DNA of 64,000 bases, from the NCBI GenBank assembly GCA_025506515.1, contig CM046452.1, positions 40,023,518 to 40,087,517 of the forward strand, given 5' to 3'. This DNA is from Flaveria trinervia. Taxonomy: Eukaryota > Streptophyta > Magnoliopsida > Asterales > Asteraceae. A program made the translations under genes and the position numbers. The notes under the pieces are model-generated. The model was not told the origin of the DNA, made no database searches, and saw only the letters and a list, made by a program, of their open reading frames with translations. Below, one piece after another: positions 31,647 through 43,600 of this stretch (positions within the stretch are counted from its first letter, which is position 1; every line of letters begins with the position of its first letter).

Positions 31647-33317
31647 TGATATAGATTTATTGCACAGACTCAGTTTTAATTGGTTGTTACTAATACTAAA
31701 TCACACACACAAAAGGCAGTGTACCTGTCATATGGAAATATAGTTTTGGTAAGAACCGATTATCAATCCATGGACACACCTAGCCTACTCAACAAACTTG
31801 ATGTTTGACTATCAAATTTGGTTTTTGTTAAAGTAAATGATAATTTGTATAGAAAGATTTTTAGGATTTAAAAATAAACAATAATAGAAAGACAGTAAAC
31901 TAAAATTTGAAGCGTTTGGATTTAAAACCAGGGAATAAAAGTTATCATCCTAATTAGATTCCACTTATGTAACTGTGATGAATTGGTGGGGTGATTTAAA
32001 GATATTGATTAATGAAATTATGTTAATGTTTATAAAGATGAGCTGGCATGATTTCTCGTCTATCCTGCTGCCGTAGTGACTTGATCCTGTCAGGCTGAGT
32101 TTTACTGCTCAGATCAAAGCCCTAGTAATGTAGGTAAATCATTTGTGACCTATTTGACATACGATTTCTGAAAACATAACTTAATGTCAAAAACAGAGTT
32201 GATCAAGTTCCTTCCTAAAATACCATTAATTTTAGAAAGCCATACAATTACTGAAGTTTCCGAACAAATAAAAGGGAACCCGCAAATGATTAGAAAGTTA
32301 AAGTGATATGATTTCTAATAACCAATTCTAGTTCATTAGCCATGAATTTATAATGAAGACCGGTTTCGCGAATGAAACTTAATCATACGATTTTTTAACT
32401 TTGTATGACGATCACAATCACAAACCATAAATTTATAACTTCTCGTTCAAATATTGATGCTACCCATCAATAGTTTTCCCAAGACCACCATAACATTAAC
32501 ATAATATTTATCACACCATTAGTTCATCACAAATTACACCAGTTTCATCCGGTTAGGATGATAAAAAGAGTTTAGCTCATAATGAGCTCGAACATAAGAA
32601 CTTATAACAAAGAAGATAGATATGTAATCATGAGTAAAATGGAATAATCAAACCGATAATTCACAATGGATGGCGTTTAGACGATTCCGAGCTTCTTCCA
32701 AATGTTGTATGCACCTCCCGAGCCTCCAAATGATCTTGAAGTCTTGATTCCGAGAGAGTTCTGCAGAGTAACTCTCCCACCAAAGCTTACCAAAAATAGT
32801 GAACTTAGGCTTCTATTTATAGGCTTTCCGGAGTGTTTAAGCACGGCCCCGTGCCTTAAAGGCACAGCCCTGTGCTAGTACAATGCTTACGAAAGTTGGT
32901 CGGCTCGTACATGCAGGTTGTGTCGGGCACGGGCACGTGCTAAATGGGGCACGACCCCATGTTGGTGGTGGGGCACGGCCCCGTGCCTAAAAGGCACGGC
33001 CCCGTGTCACTTTTAGGAAACAGTACTTTTTGTCCTATCAGATGTCCAAGCACGGGGGTGTGTTAATTTAGCACAGGGGTGTGTTTCTGCCAAAGCATGG
33101 GGGCGTGCTTAAACAGGCACGGCCCCATGCTTGGACTCCAAAGCTCAAATTACTTCAATTTCTTGCTAAATATGCTTCTTTTGTCCAACTTTCCCTTTTA
33201 AACACCTGAAGACACAATTTAAGTCTTTTAAGTACATTTTCATCATTTTAAGGAAGATATTAAGGAATAATTGATGTGCTTTTGATAGGTTTTTTAGGTA
33301 TAATTTGGAGCACATCA
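31647..33317 (-). repeat. Ty3/gypsy-type 3' LTR (about 1.67 kb), minus strand
   Basis: On the minus strand it begins TGATGTGCTCC directly after a purine tract (CAATTTTGGGGAAGTT) and ends CTATATCA, giving inverted TGAT/ATCA ends. Just upstream is the TTGAGGACAAGCAAAGTTC context common before gypsy 3' LTRs in plants. The second LTR is not in the window, so the left edge is my best estimate. The middle holds GC-rich palindromes. Confidence 0.65.
32841..33141. repeat. GC-rich palindrome cluster GGCACGGCCCCGTGCC and variants
   Basis: GGCACGG-CC-CCGTGCC is exact at 32972-32987, with close copies at 32842, 32861, 32993, 33051, 33074, 33097 and 33117. It stands out in AT-rich surroundings. Each copy could form a 7-bp stem. 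Confidence 0.75.
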
Positions 33318-33855
33318 AACTTCCCCAAAATTGAACTTTGCTTGTCCTCAAGCAAAAATCAATTAAAATGACAAGTCCACCAAAAACCAACTAAGACAAA
33401 TTATAAACATGTCTTTCGAGAAATACGCAAGTAAACATTATTTTCATCCAAATATAAATATTCTAAGCATATGTAAAGTGATATCCTAACAAGCAATAGG
33501 TTAGTAAAGATTATAATCATGCAAAAATCCATACTTTTCACAAGGTACACTCACACTCGGCTCAATATATGGAGTCATAATCAAGATTAAGTATGACTAA
33601 TACACTCAACTGCCTAGTATAAATACTTGTGAAATCATAAGCTTGTTAAGGGATCAAATCTCCACCTACTTAGATATATACTTGCATAAATCATTAGGTC
33701 TTTGATGGGTTGTAATTTGGCTCGGGCTCGGGTATGGAATATTTGGAAAAAGTGGTTAATTGCTAAAGATGACGATCTTGGCTATTTTTCTAACATAAAC
33801 TACAAGGAAAGCAATAAAGGCTCCCTATACAATACTTCAAGCTAAAAAGGATATG

Positions 33856-34418
33856 CTAGCTTGAGGACTCGTTTAAGGTCAGATTGTCAAGACCATATTT
33901 TGCTTTCAAGAATCGTACTTCATCTTTTACCCGAAGATACACAAAAATTTCCTTTCTCAAGGATCGTTCGGCTTGAAGCCTAATAACACCCAATCGGATT
34001 AGTTGTGTGTATTCATATTGAGATTCAGTTTGCTTCTTTTTGCATTTTCCATTATGAGGCCAATTTCCATAATTCGGGCATCTTTCATATCCTTTTGCCC
34101 GTCTCTTTATAGCACTTTTTGAAATTCCACAAAATGGCGGAACTTGTTCCTTTTTTCGCCATTTCTTTCTTGCGTCAAACGTGAGATTGAAAATTTGTTC
34201 GCGGATTTCCGGGAGAAATTTCGGTTTTGCATGATGAAGGCAACAAAGCAAATTGAAATCAAAAGAATGCATTCCAGTTTTTTAAGGTCTGCCGGTAAAA
34301 GACCAAATTTTTTATAAGCCAAAAACGTGTCTTTAACGAAAACGGGTTTTGTAGAAGGCTTTTGGTTAAGTGACTTGGTGGCTCGGGTGATTGAAAGATA
34401 AAAAACGTTTAAGCTCAA
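33856..34418 (-). pseudogene. Extra ORF in the gypsy-type 3' region, knuckle-like, function unknown
   Basis: Two minus-strand pieces in different frames (34418-34107 and 34272-33856) join into one protein of about 175 residues: SLNQKPSTKPVFVKDTFL, FGLLPADLKKLE, then PKFLPEIREQIFNLTFDA, FCGISKSAIKRRAKGYERC and CPNYGNWPHNGKC. The last motif looks like a CCHC-type knuckle C-x2-C-x4-H-x3-C with the second Cys changed to Tyr. It ends with a heptad-like helix (LRVKDEVRFLKAKYGLDNL). It lies downstream of the pol-type purine tract and before the LTR, a place where some plant gypsy lineages keep an accessory ORF. I do not recognise the family. Confidence 0.5.
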
Positions 34419-35123
34419 CGGGTCTCACTATGGTTGACGTTGGGGTAAGGAAAATTAAAGACAATGGTTGGGGTTCGAATGGTTAAGGTTTCCTTGTGCC
34501 TAACTCGTTTTTATGCAACAAATACTAATTAAGGTCTTGAAATGCATACCCAAAGTAAGTTCTAATTACACGTATCATATGGGACCCTCAATTAAATCCA
34601 GAATGAAAGTAGAATTGCAATTTTGCAAAAGATGTTTAAGGCTCAAAAATAAACTCGCATATGGATGGAATTGGGTAATAGTGCTTAATTTTACATGATT
34701 AAATATTTTACTAGATTAGATTATTGCCTTTATAATTTGGTTTATCAAAAATTTTATTTTTGGTTTCTTGTCAAAAAAATTACTTGGTAAGTGATCTTTT
34801 CTTAAAAGTTTTAAATTTGGACCTTTTTAGGAAAGTCAAATGCATTACTCCCACCCCCACACTTAAAATTCACATTGTCCTCAATGTGATTAATATAATC
34901 AAGATCGACAAAGGGTAATGAGATAACTCCCCTAAAAATGATGAAATTTTCAGTTGTGCTTGGTTGGCCTCGTGTTGTTAGAATCCTCAGTATCACCTGA
35001 AATGTCACCAATTTATTAAAAGCATTAAAGTCTTAAACACACAAAATAAAAACAAAACGACATAAATTAAAAGATAGATTGGCACAAAGCAACTATGCCA
35101 GGTCCCCGAAAATGATATGGTTT

Positions 35124-35627
35124 TCAAGGGCTTTGTGGGGGAATATCCCCCCACTCATGGTACATTCGGTTCTTGATGTATGTGACATCGTTACTGAGGT
35201 CATTGACTCGGGAGTGCAGACTTTCGACTGGGTGGAAGGCTTGTTGGGCATATTCAAATGATCGACGCGCATAGTCGCTGTTGTTTGTATTGACTCGTAC
35301 AGGTCTAACATGGTTGGATATTCCTTGTACGTGAACTTGAAGATCCAGCTCCGGCTCCTTCCGGCTGTATTGGCATGTCGAGATCCATAATTATTTCTTT
35401 GGGGTCTGTCGGATCCTAGATTTGTCCCTTCTTATCCATGAAACATGGCTGCTTATTGGTAGGCTTGTCACCATGTACATACTTGTGCAAATGCTCAGTT
35501 TAACAGTCCAGACATCACTCTTCAGTTCCCTTAGTCTTATAACCATAGCTTTCGTATAAGTTCAAAATCCAGCTTCCTCCAAACATAGGTGTTGGAGCAC
35601 CCACAATTGCATTCCTGGCAAAAAGAT
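35124..35627 (-). pseudogene. ORF remnant in the gypsy-type region, N-terminus cut by G
   Basis: The minus strand reads LFARNAIVGAPTPMFGGSW, then NLYESYGYKTKGTEE, then CFMDKKGQI, DPTDPKEIIMDLDMPIQPE and, after a one-base shift near 35370, LDLQVHVQGISNHVRPVRV. The end is SLHSRVNDLSNDVTYIKNR...PPQSP with a stop at 35124-35126. Stops interrupt it at several points. The C-terminal part is heptad-like. I assembled this across frames and do not recognise the family. Its right edge coincides with the start of G's LTR, suggesting truncation by that insertion. Confidence 0.45.
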
Positions 35628-36356
35628 TGTTGCACCCTGAAAGGATCATACATGCCAACTCAATGGGTGAATTGATGATTGTTCAGCTGGAATCCCACAA
35701 GTCCAAGAAGCAATGCGGATGAAGATCTGTAAGAAAAATAACAAGTGTTATCTTCCGCATTAGTCAATGCGGAAGACAAAAATCTGATGCGGACAAGTGT
35801 TTACTATTTCGTATTAACTAATGTGGAAGACATAATACTTATGCTGAACAAGTTACTCTTCCACATTGACTAATGCGGAAGAACAAAAGAAAATGCGGAC
35901 AGGACTTTGATCATCCGCATTGACAAATGTGGATGACCAACCAAATGCGCACAAGTATTTGCTCACCCGCATTAACCAATGCGGATGACCAACTTGCTGA
36001 TTAGGATTATCTCATCTGCATTTGTCAATGCGGATGAACAAGCAGAGATGCAGATCAAGACTTAGACTAGTTTCTGATGTAATAGGTCAGGGGTAGTTTA
36101 GTCATTTTGTAAAGGCATCTTGTCTTGTCTATAAATAGAATAGTTAACCTCGTATCGAGGTGACAGTTGATAGATAGAGGATTTTTGTTGTAATTATTCT
36201 CTGTAATTTGTCAACATTCATATCAATACAAACAGCATTTATGAGTAATTTTCTTGCTTGATTGTTCTTCGATTGTTTGTTTCCACCACTTGATTGTTGA
36301 CTTGATTATCATATTCGATTGTCAGTAAGAATATCACTCTTACTAAAAACCACTCA
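35628..36356 (+). repeat. 5' LTR of element G (about 729 bp)
   Basis: It ends two bases before the PBS. The start TGTTGCACCC is chosen by position and by loss of the preceding gypsy-type reading. Inverted words AATGCGGATGA and TCATCCGCATT, with TTCCGCAT variants, fill 35740-36040. A TATA box (TATAAATA) is at 36131. There is no 3' copy for comparison, so the left edge is uncertain by about 10 bp. Confidence 0.65.
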
Positions 36357-36358
36357 AT

Positions 36359-36370
36359 TGGTATGAGAGC
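36359..36370 (+). other. Primer binding site of element G, one mismatch
   Basis: TGGTATGAGAGC differs by one base from the initiator tRNA-Met complement in A and B. Confidence 0.8.
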
Positions 36371-36604
36371 TTTCGCTCTCGATTCTCTTTCAGATCTGCG
36401 CACAGACTGAATAGAACTCGATTGATCTGATAATAAAGTTGCTAGTAGTTGATATCACCATCTTTACTTAGCAAACAACAAGAATACTCCTGTCAAACAA
36501 CAAGAACACTCATTCGGAACCACAACGGAACTGCTTGAACAAGTCGGACTCATCAAACTTAATCAATCTTAAAATCAACTAAATCTATATTTACACAAAT
36601 CAAC

Positions 36605-39600
36605 ATGGATTCTAACAGTTACTCTGAATTAGGTCATACACCTAAACCTCCCATGCTTAACACATATGTGAGTTTAAACAATGGAGAATACGGTTTAGAA
36701 ATTATATCACAGGTGTAGATCCTGACTTTTGGATCTCAATATGTAAGGGTCCACATATTCCTGTTACTTTATCAACGGCTCAAGCTGCACTATACAAGAC
36801 TGCTAGAATACCAATTGAAGACTTAACTCTGGATGAAGATGACTATAAGAAAATCAAAATTGATCTTAAAGCATACTCTATTTTGACTCAAGCACTCAAA
36901 ATGGATGTGCTGAAAAGATTGGAAAAATATGGAACTACTAAAGCTATTTGGGATGCTCTCAAAATTATGTGTGAAGGTAGCAGTGAAGTTGCTGAAATTA
37001 ACAAAGACAAGCTGGTCAATCAGTATGAAACCTTCCATCACACCAAAGGAAAATCCATATCAAAACAACTGCACAGATTTGTACAATTAGTCAATGACTT
37101 GGAAATTATGGGTGTTTCATACAACATTAAAGAACTCAACAAGAAAATGTTTCACAGTCTGCCTGAAAGCTGGAAGCAAAATGTCACAATGTTGAAAAAT
37201 ACTCTTGATCTTAAGAGTACCACTCTAGACATTATGATAGCCAAGATTGAAGCTTTGGAACTTGATGAACGAAACAGATATCTGAGTGGGCCAAGGGTGA
37301 TTGAAGCCTACAAATTCCCTTCAGAATCACATTCTGTTGAAAATGCTTTTATCACAGAGGAAGATGACTTCATCTCATCAAGAGATCAAATGAACAATAC
37401 TGGGTTCATTGCATCTCCATCATTCAATAACCATTCAACTTCAGCACAAGCACCAAAAGTCTCCACTGCACGTACAATCTCTCCAGAAGACTTAAAATCA
37501 GAAGAGCAAAAGGCAACCTACAATGCCTTTGTTGCAAGTTTTGAAGCATATCTTGGGGGAAGACTCACTTCTACCCATTTAATACAGGAAGATTTAGAAG
37601 AATTAGATCCTGATGATGTTATGGAGATGGATCTACAGTGGCAAATGGCAATGATTGCCATGAGAGCAAAGAAATTTGTCAGAAAAGGAAGAAAATTAAG
37701 CCTGAATGAGAACACAAAGCTTGGATATGACAAATCGAAGGTAAAATGCTTCGACTGTGGCATGACTGGCCACTTCTCAAGAGAGTGCAATGCTCCTAAA
37801 AGAACCAACCATTCAAGGAACTCTCATGGTCAATCATCCTCATAGCGTAATTCAAGCTATCACTCAAACAATCAACAACAGCAGTACGATCATTCTCATC
37901 ATCAACAAACATATTAGAATCAACCACAGCTGACGAATCAAGCCCATGCAACAGTCAGCCTTCTGTCAGTGCCCTTGTGATCAAACAATATGGGATATGT
38001 GACTGGAGTGTGTATGCTGAGGAAGTCAAGCCTCAACTCCAGAATCATGCTCTCATGGCTCATATCAATGATGGACCATCTGCAATGCCTACTGAGGTAG
38101 AAACTAACCTTTGTAGTGAGAAATGCATAACTGAATTACAAGAGTATAGAGAACATAATCATAAACTGGCAGATAAAATTAAAGAAGAAAAGATGAAGTC
38201 AGAAATGATGAAGAGAGAACTAAAAAGTTTTGAAATCAAAATCAAATCTCTCATTTCTGACATAGAAAAATTGCATGGTGAGAAATACAATCTTGCAGCT
38301 GAATATGAGCTACTTACTGATAAGTTAGCTCAAGCTAAAGCTCAACAATCTATGATTGAAGTGAAACTTGAAAAGTTTCAAATGTCTTCAGTCAAGCTGC
38401 AAGAAATGCTGGATTCACAAAAGGATCCGAAGGACATGTCAGGGATTGGGTACAATTCATGTCCTCCACCATATAATGACAATTACAATATCATGCCTGA
38501 CTTTGTATCACTATCTGAATCAATTGAACCTAAAATTGTAGAACCTAAATCAGAAGTGAAACAAGTGACAACTCCTCAAAACAAACCTGATGTTTATTTT
38601 GAAACCAATGAGGACAAAATCAAGTTAGGACACCCAATCAAAATCAAAGAGTGTTCTGACAAGACAGTGATTGTCCAAAAACCATCAAGCCCTGTAAAAG
38701 CAATTGTACCTTTTATAAAATTCATACCATCTGTTTTACAAGGGAAAAAGAAATATGTCAAAACAGTGAAACCTACTACTTAGAGTAGTTCTGATAATAA
38801 GATTGTATCTCCATAAAATTCTAGCAAATCAGAAAAGGTTTCACTGAAAAAGAAACCAACTGTAAAACTGAGTTCAACACATAAAACTTTATCAGACCCT
38901 CAGTCATCCAAATTAAGGCAGGGAGTTGGGTTTGATATCTGTAACAAAGAACAGTTGATCAGTTTGAGAAACAGGTGAGAAGTAGTTGAAGAAAGAGAAA
39001 CAGTCCAGACAACTGAACAAGAGTGGTATTATGAAACAATCTACAAAAAGGGTTGATTCTGATTCATCACCTAAAGAAAAGAAAGTGACTCATCAAAAGA
39101 AAGTATCAGTTGAGTCACTCAAAGAAAAATTTGACTCAAGAAACAAACAAATGTATTGTGATATTGTGACATGTTCAATCACAAGACAGATAAATGCTTC
39201 TTCAACTAATATTGTTCTATTTGTGATATGAACACTCACTCCACCAAAAATTGCTATTTCAACAAGTATGTTCAATGTGTGACATGAACAATCACAATAC
39301 ATCTAATTGTTACTTCAATCAGAAGGGGTTGAGAATTCCACAACACAAGCCAATCTCAAAAACATCTATTGTGATGCATTCTGTCAAACCTCATCTTCAT
39401 AATACTCAATCTAGGTCTCCTAGATCTACAAATGACAGAAATAAGTCAAAGGATTTAAGGAAGGGTCGAAGAAATCATCTCATAATGAAACACAAACTTG
39501 ACCTTCCGAAGCAAAAACCTACTTTTGATAATGAAACTTGGGCTAAATTTTTACAAAGAAATAGAGACCAACGATTTCATTGTTCATCTAAATCCTCACT

Positions 39601-39757
39601 AGACGTAGATGAGATGACTCAACCAATTCATTACAAAAAATCTCCCAAATCACCTTCATCTAAATCACCATTCAGAGGGAAATACCAGGAGGTGACTATC
39701 ATGAATAGGAACGGGAAACCCAAGACCATCATGGCTTGGGTTCCTTATTCTAATTAG
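36605..39757 (+). pseudogene. gag of element G, frameshifted
   Basis: The ATG at 36605 (MDSNSYSELGHTPKPP) starts it, with a frame change near 36705. The capsid region then reads PDFWISICKGPH, KAIWDALKIMCEGSSEV, KLVNQYETFHH and FHSLPESWKQN. The first zinc knuckle is exact at 37747-37788 (CFDCGMTGHFSREC). A frame break at 37845 precedes a coiled-coil segment (37977-38430). Basic and Ser/Lys-rich stretches follow. A second knuckle, CSMCDMNNHNTSNC, is at 39269-39310. The end is KPKTIMAWVPYSN then TAG at 39755-39757. Two intact CCHC motifs survive here. The design matches A, B and E although sequence identity is low. Confidence 0.83.
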
Positions 39758-39773
39758 TTCTTTTTGTTTGTAG
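39755..39773 (+). promoter_or_regulatory. 3' splice-site-like sequence at the gag-pol boundary (element G)
   Basis: After the Gag stop a T-rich run (TTCTTTTTGTTTG) ends in TAG. It is positionally equivalent to A, B and E. Confidence 0.4.
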
Positions 39774-39998
39774 GTTCATCCAGACAGGTCTAATAGCCTA
39801 TGGTATGTAGAAATGGATGCTCCCGACACATGACTAGAGATCGTTCCCTCCTTCATGATTTCAAGTACATACAACGGACTACTGTGGCATTCGGTGGAGA
39901 TTCAGAAGGTGGCAGGATTACAGGAGAAGAATCTGCGACAAATGGGATGTTGAGCTTTGACAGAGAAATATACATTCAGGTGATACATCATCAAATGT
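39774..39998 (+). pseudogene. Protease stub of element G; active site and C-terminus lost
   Basis: GCSRHMTRDRSLLHDF and TVAFGGDSEGGRITG are copia protease sequence. The expected D-S-G before GCSRH is destroyed by a small deletion plus change (39803-39813 region). The reading then stops, and the next recognisable sequence is the linker that normally follows integrase, so a deletion has removed the rest of protease and all of integrase. Confidence 0.75.
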
Positions 39999-40019
39999 AG
40001 AAAGAAGAGAAATTATCCA

Positions 40020-42026
40020 TTGATCCCACCTACATCTGATGAACATATGAATGAAGATGTTCCTCTTCAAGCTGATCCCATCAGACACTTGTCACAAAAC
40101 CTTAGTGTTTCCTCTGAAGAAGGTCCTAGCCTGGTACCATCTCACTCAGATGACTTGTCACTTGAGATCAAAAATCAAAAACAAGTTTCTCATCCAGAAG
40201 AAACTCAAGGTACTTCAAATGATGCAAGCAACCTCAGTGCTGCTGAAGATGTAGCAGATACTCAAACAGAAATTGACAATCTTCATAATTCAACAACAAT
40301 ACAAGATGATTGTGCCTCTGACCATAATGAACTGAATGTCTCCAATCTTGATGTAACTATTGCGGGTGACAACATTCCCACCAAAAGAATACACAAGAAT
40401 CATCCAGTTGAAACCATTATTGTGATCTTAATGAGAGGGTGACAAGAACCAAGTCAAGTATTGCAAACATCTGTTTGTTCTCATGCTTTCTATGTCAAAC
40501 AGTACCCAAAAACATAAAAGAGGCGCTTCAAGACAATAGTTGGATTGAAGCAATGCAGGAAGAATTGCTCCAATTCAGAAACAATAAGTAGGGCAGTTGG
40601 TTGATCTTCCCGAAGGACAATACCCTATCGGTACCAGATGGCTGTACAGGAACAAGACTGATGATAGAGGGATAGTCATCAGAAATAAAGCAAGACTAGT
40701 GGCACAGGGATACACTCAGGAAGAAGGAATTGACTACGACGAGGTGTTTGCTCCTGTTGCCTGACTAGAAGCAATCAGAATCTTTCTCGCATATTCTGCT
40801 TCCATGAAATTTACTGTTTATCAAATGGATGTGAAGTGTGCCTTCTTGTATGGAAAGATTGCTGAAGAAGTCTATGTAAGTCAACCACCTGGCTTTGAAG
40901 ATCCAGATTTCCCTCACAGAGTGTACAAGCTCGACAAAGCTCTGTATGGTCTTCATCAAGCTCCAAGAAAGTGGTATGAGACTCTATCATCCTTTCTTCT
41001 TGAACATGGGTATTAAAGAGAAAAGATTGATCAGACTCTCTTGAGAAGAATAAGAGGAAAAGACATGTTGTTAGTCCAGGTCTACGTGGATGAAATTATA
41101 TTTGGCTAGACAAACAAACAACTCTACAAAGAATTTAAAGATCTTATGCATTCAAAGTTTCAAATGAGTGCTATGGGGGAACTCATATTCTTTCTGGGAG
41201 TGCAAGTCCAGCAAACAGCAGATGGAATCTTCATCAATCAATCAAAATATGTAGAAACTATGCTGAAGAAATTCCACTTTGCTGATTGACGGTCTATCAA
41301 AACTCCTGTAGATACTAAAGTGAAGATTGGACCTGACCCTAAAGGCAAATCAGTGGATCAAACTCACCATCGATCAATGATAGGTTCACTTATGTATCTA
41401 ACAGCTAGTAGGCCTGACATTATGTTTGGTGTTTGTGTGTGTGCTAGATATCAAGCTAATCCAAAAGAATCACACGTGAACATAGTCAAGAGGATATTCA
41501 GATATCTAAAGGGCAAACCAGCTATCGGATTATGGTTTCCAAAGGAAGGAGAATTTAATCTCTGTGCCTACACAGACAGTGATTATGGAGGATGCAATTT
41601 CAACAGAAAATTCACTTCTGGCGGTTGTTAATTTCTTGGTCCCAGAATAGTATCCTGGCAATGCAGAAGCAGACAAATGTGTATGTGTCCATAGCCGAAG
41701 CTGAGTATATTGCTGCTTAAGCATGTTGCTCTCAAGTTCTCTAGATTCAAAACCATATGCTTGATTATGGTTTTAACTTTTTGCATACACCAATTTGTAT
41801 TGACAACAAAACTGTTGTCTTTATAACTAATAATCCAGTTCAGCACTCAAAAACAAAACATATTGAAATTAGATATCATTTTTTGAGAGACTATGCTGAA
41901 AAGGGCTTAATCAAATTGATTCAAGTACTAATAGAAAATCAAATAGCTGATTTGTTTACCAAGGCATTTGAAGCTGGTAGGTTTGAATTTCTGGTTCAGT
42001 CAATTGGCATGATTAACCTTGAGTAA
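40020..42026 (+). pseudogene. RT and RNase H of element G
   Basis: A Ser/Asn-rich linker (40020-40440) leads into RT: NIKEALQDNSWIEAMQEELLQF, GTRWLYRNKTDDRG, ARLVAQGYTQEEGIDY, YQMDVKCAFLYGKIAEEVY and ALYGLHQAPRKWYE. The active-site motif is YVDE (41083-41094) rather than YVDD, a change of the second catalytic Asp. In-frame stops occur near 40762, 41014, 41107 and 41288. The connection SLMYLTASRPDIMFG and RNase H TDSDYGGC are readable; a frame change follows at about 41630. The end IGMINLE then TAA is at 42024-42026. With YVDE and several stops it is inactive as read. Confidence 0.85.
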
Positions 42027-43600
42027 AAACTTTGAAAAACATCAAAAATATTTTAAAACATAAAAAAAACCACAAAAAGAAATCAAGTCTTATGAAGAAA
42101 AGAATCAAGGGAAATGATATAATTACAGTCGTTATATCATTCACTGTGCTTAATTTTAAAATGTAAAAGACTGAAATGACTTACCAGATATGTTGGTAGG
42201 CTTAACTTGGAAGAAAAGATACATGTCATGATGAATTAAAGACATATTCAATTGTGAAACACTCATCACAAAGTACATGTATGTATTGGCTTATCTAAAT
42301 GCATGTGTGTGTAGTAACCTAAACACACCAGGTAATGATACTTTATGAATCACTTTCACCACATCATGTTTCATCTTTGTTTTGCTAAGCAAAGACCTGA
42401 TGAAACTTGCACATAGTGCAAATGTCATGATCCAAAAGATTCCAAATGTGGAACACATCCAAAATTGGATGAATTAACAAAGTAATACATTCCAAGTGAA
42501 TGAACAAAAGAATCCTGTCATGGATCACCTTCCAAAGTGAAGTGAAAAGATCCCAATGAGGATCAACATGAAAAAGGATCAAATTAAAAGAATCCTAATG
42601 AGGATCAGTGAATATGAGATCTCATGACTTAAGTAACCTGGTAAGAAAAGTTGTGACAAAGTTCTACCATGCATTGTATAAGGAGGGTTGATCATTCCAT
42701 AATCATGTCCATTTAATCATAAAGGATGCACATGTGTAATATAAGATTGATATGATCCCTACAAAGAGATTTCTCTCTTCATTAGTAATATTAATCAAAA
42801 TATTATTCAAAACTTCTAAAATCTTTAAAGTTTCTCTCCGAATGTGGACACAAACTTTAGGGGGAGTAATTTAAAATTTTTGAGTAAAGTTCAAATTTTA
42901 GTTTATCAACTCAACTTTGAAAAACAAAACAAAAGGAATTTTAGTGGTGTACATATTTGGATATGGTAAAACAAGCCATTCATCCGCATTTGTCACAGTG
43001 TTATTCCGCATTCCCAAATGCGGACAGCCAAAATTTCAAGTTTAACTTCCGCATTTGCAACAGTATACAATGCGGATAGCCAAAATTTCAAGTTTAACTT
43101 CTGTATCTGCAACAATGCACAAATGCGGATAGAATAAAATCAAAAAAACCAAAACTTCCGCATTTGTAACAGTAGAGTAATGCGGATAGTCTGTCAAAAA
43201 TTAAGCCTTCTGCAATAGCTACAGCCACAAATGTGGGTGACCAAGAGTAGTCAAATGCGGACTGTCAATGTCAAAAGTTCGTCTTCCGCATAAGCTACAA
43301 TTAACAAATGCGGATCACCAAAACCAAACAAATTAACCTTCAGCATTTGCTACAATGTTGACTGTATATGCTTGTAAACTTGTACAATTTTTGAAATTGT
43401 ATGATTTGACTATTTAAAGGAATTCGAACAGGTCATTTAATACTTTTCAAATTTGAGAGAACTTATAGTGAGACGAGCGCAAAACTACAGTACACCACCA
43501 TCAATCATCATCATCATCACAAACATTCAATGATTTTGTTGTGTTTCATCTTTAAACTTTCTTGTCATCGATTTAGAACAGCAGTCGTTTCAAAGATAAG
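42027..43600 (+). promoter_or_regulatory. G pol-ORF3 spacer: hairpin array, PPT-like site, TGCGGAT repeats, TATA
   Basis: No coding potential. A 10-bp stem (AATGATATAA/TTATATCATT, 42113-42141) is followed by a run of small hairpins with unrelated stems between about 42305 and 42625. AGGGGGAGT, the family PPT word, is at 42859-42867. Inverted TTCCGCATTTG / AATGCGGATAG words fill 42985-43345, as in G's LTR. TATTTAAA is at 43411-43418. I infer regulatory DNA or structured RNA ahead of ORF3. Confidence 0.6.
43411..43418 (+). promoter_or_regulatory. TATA-like box upstream of ORF3 (element G)
   Basis: TATTTAAA about 190 bp before the predicted leader intron. It is weaker than the TATAAATA of C and E but in the same order. 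Confidence 0.35.

Larger units (their letters stand above)
33318..35627 (-). mobile_element. Ty3/gypsy-type 3' internal region, truncated at the right by G
   Basis: Reading leftward: an ORF tail (35627-35124), AT-rich sequence, and a purine tract GTGTGGGGGTGGG at 34847-34862 after GAGGACAATGTG. A second ORF (about 34418-33856), an AT-rich untranslated region and the PPT at 33333-33318 follow. GAGGACAATGTG...AAGTGTGGGGG is a recurring context near the 3' end of plant gypsy pol genes. No RT, integrase or gag is visible, so classification rests on these flanks. Nothing else is recognisable at 33334-33855 or 34419-34830. Confidence 0.55.

Noticed and set aside
35628..35640. Firm target duplication for G
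   Set aside because: No 3' LTR exists to compare, so any 5-bp match would be arbitrary.
42859..42867. PPT of G followed by a 3' LTR
   Set aside because: AGGGGGAGT is followed by AATTT rather than TG, and no match to G's 5' LTR follows.
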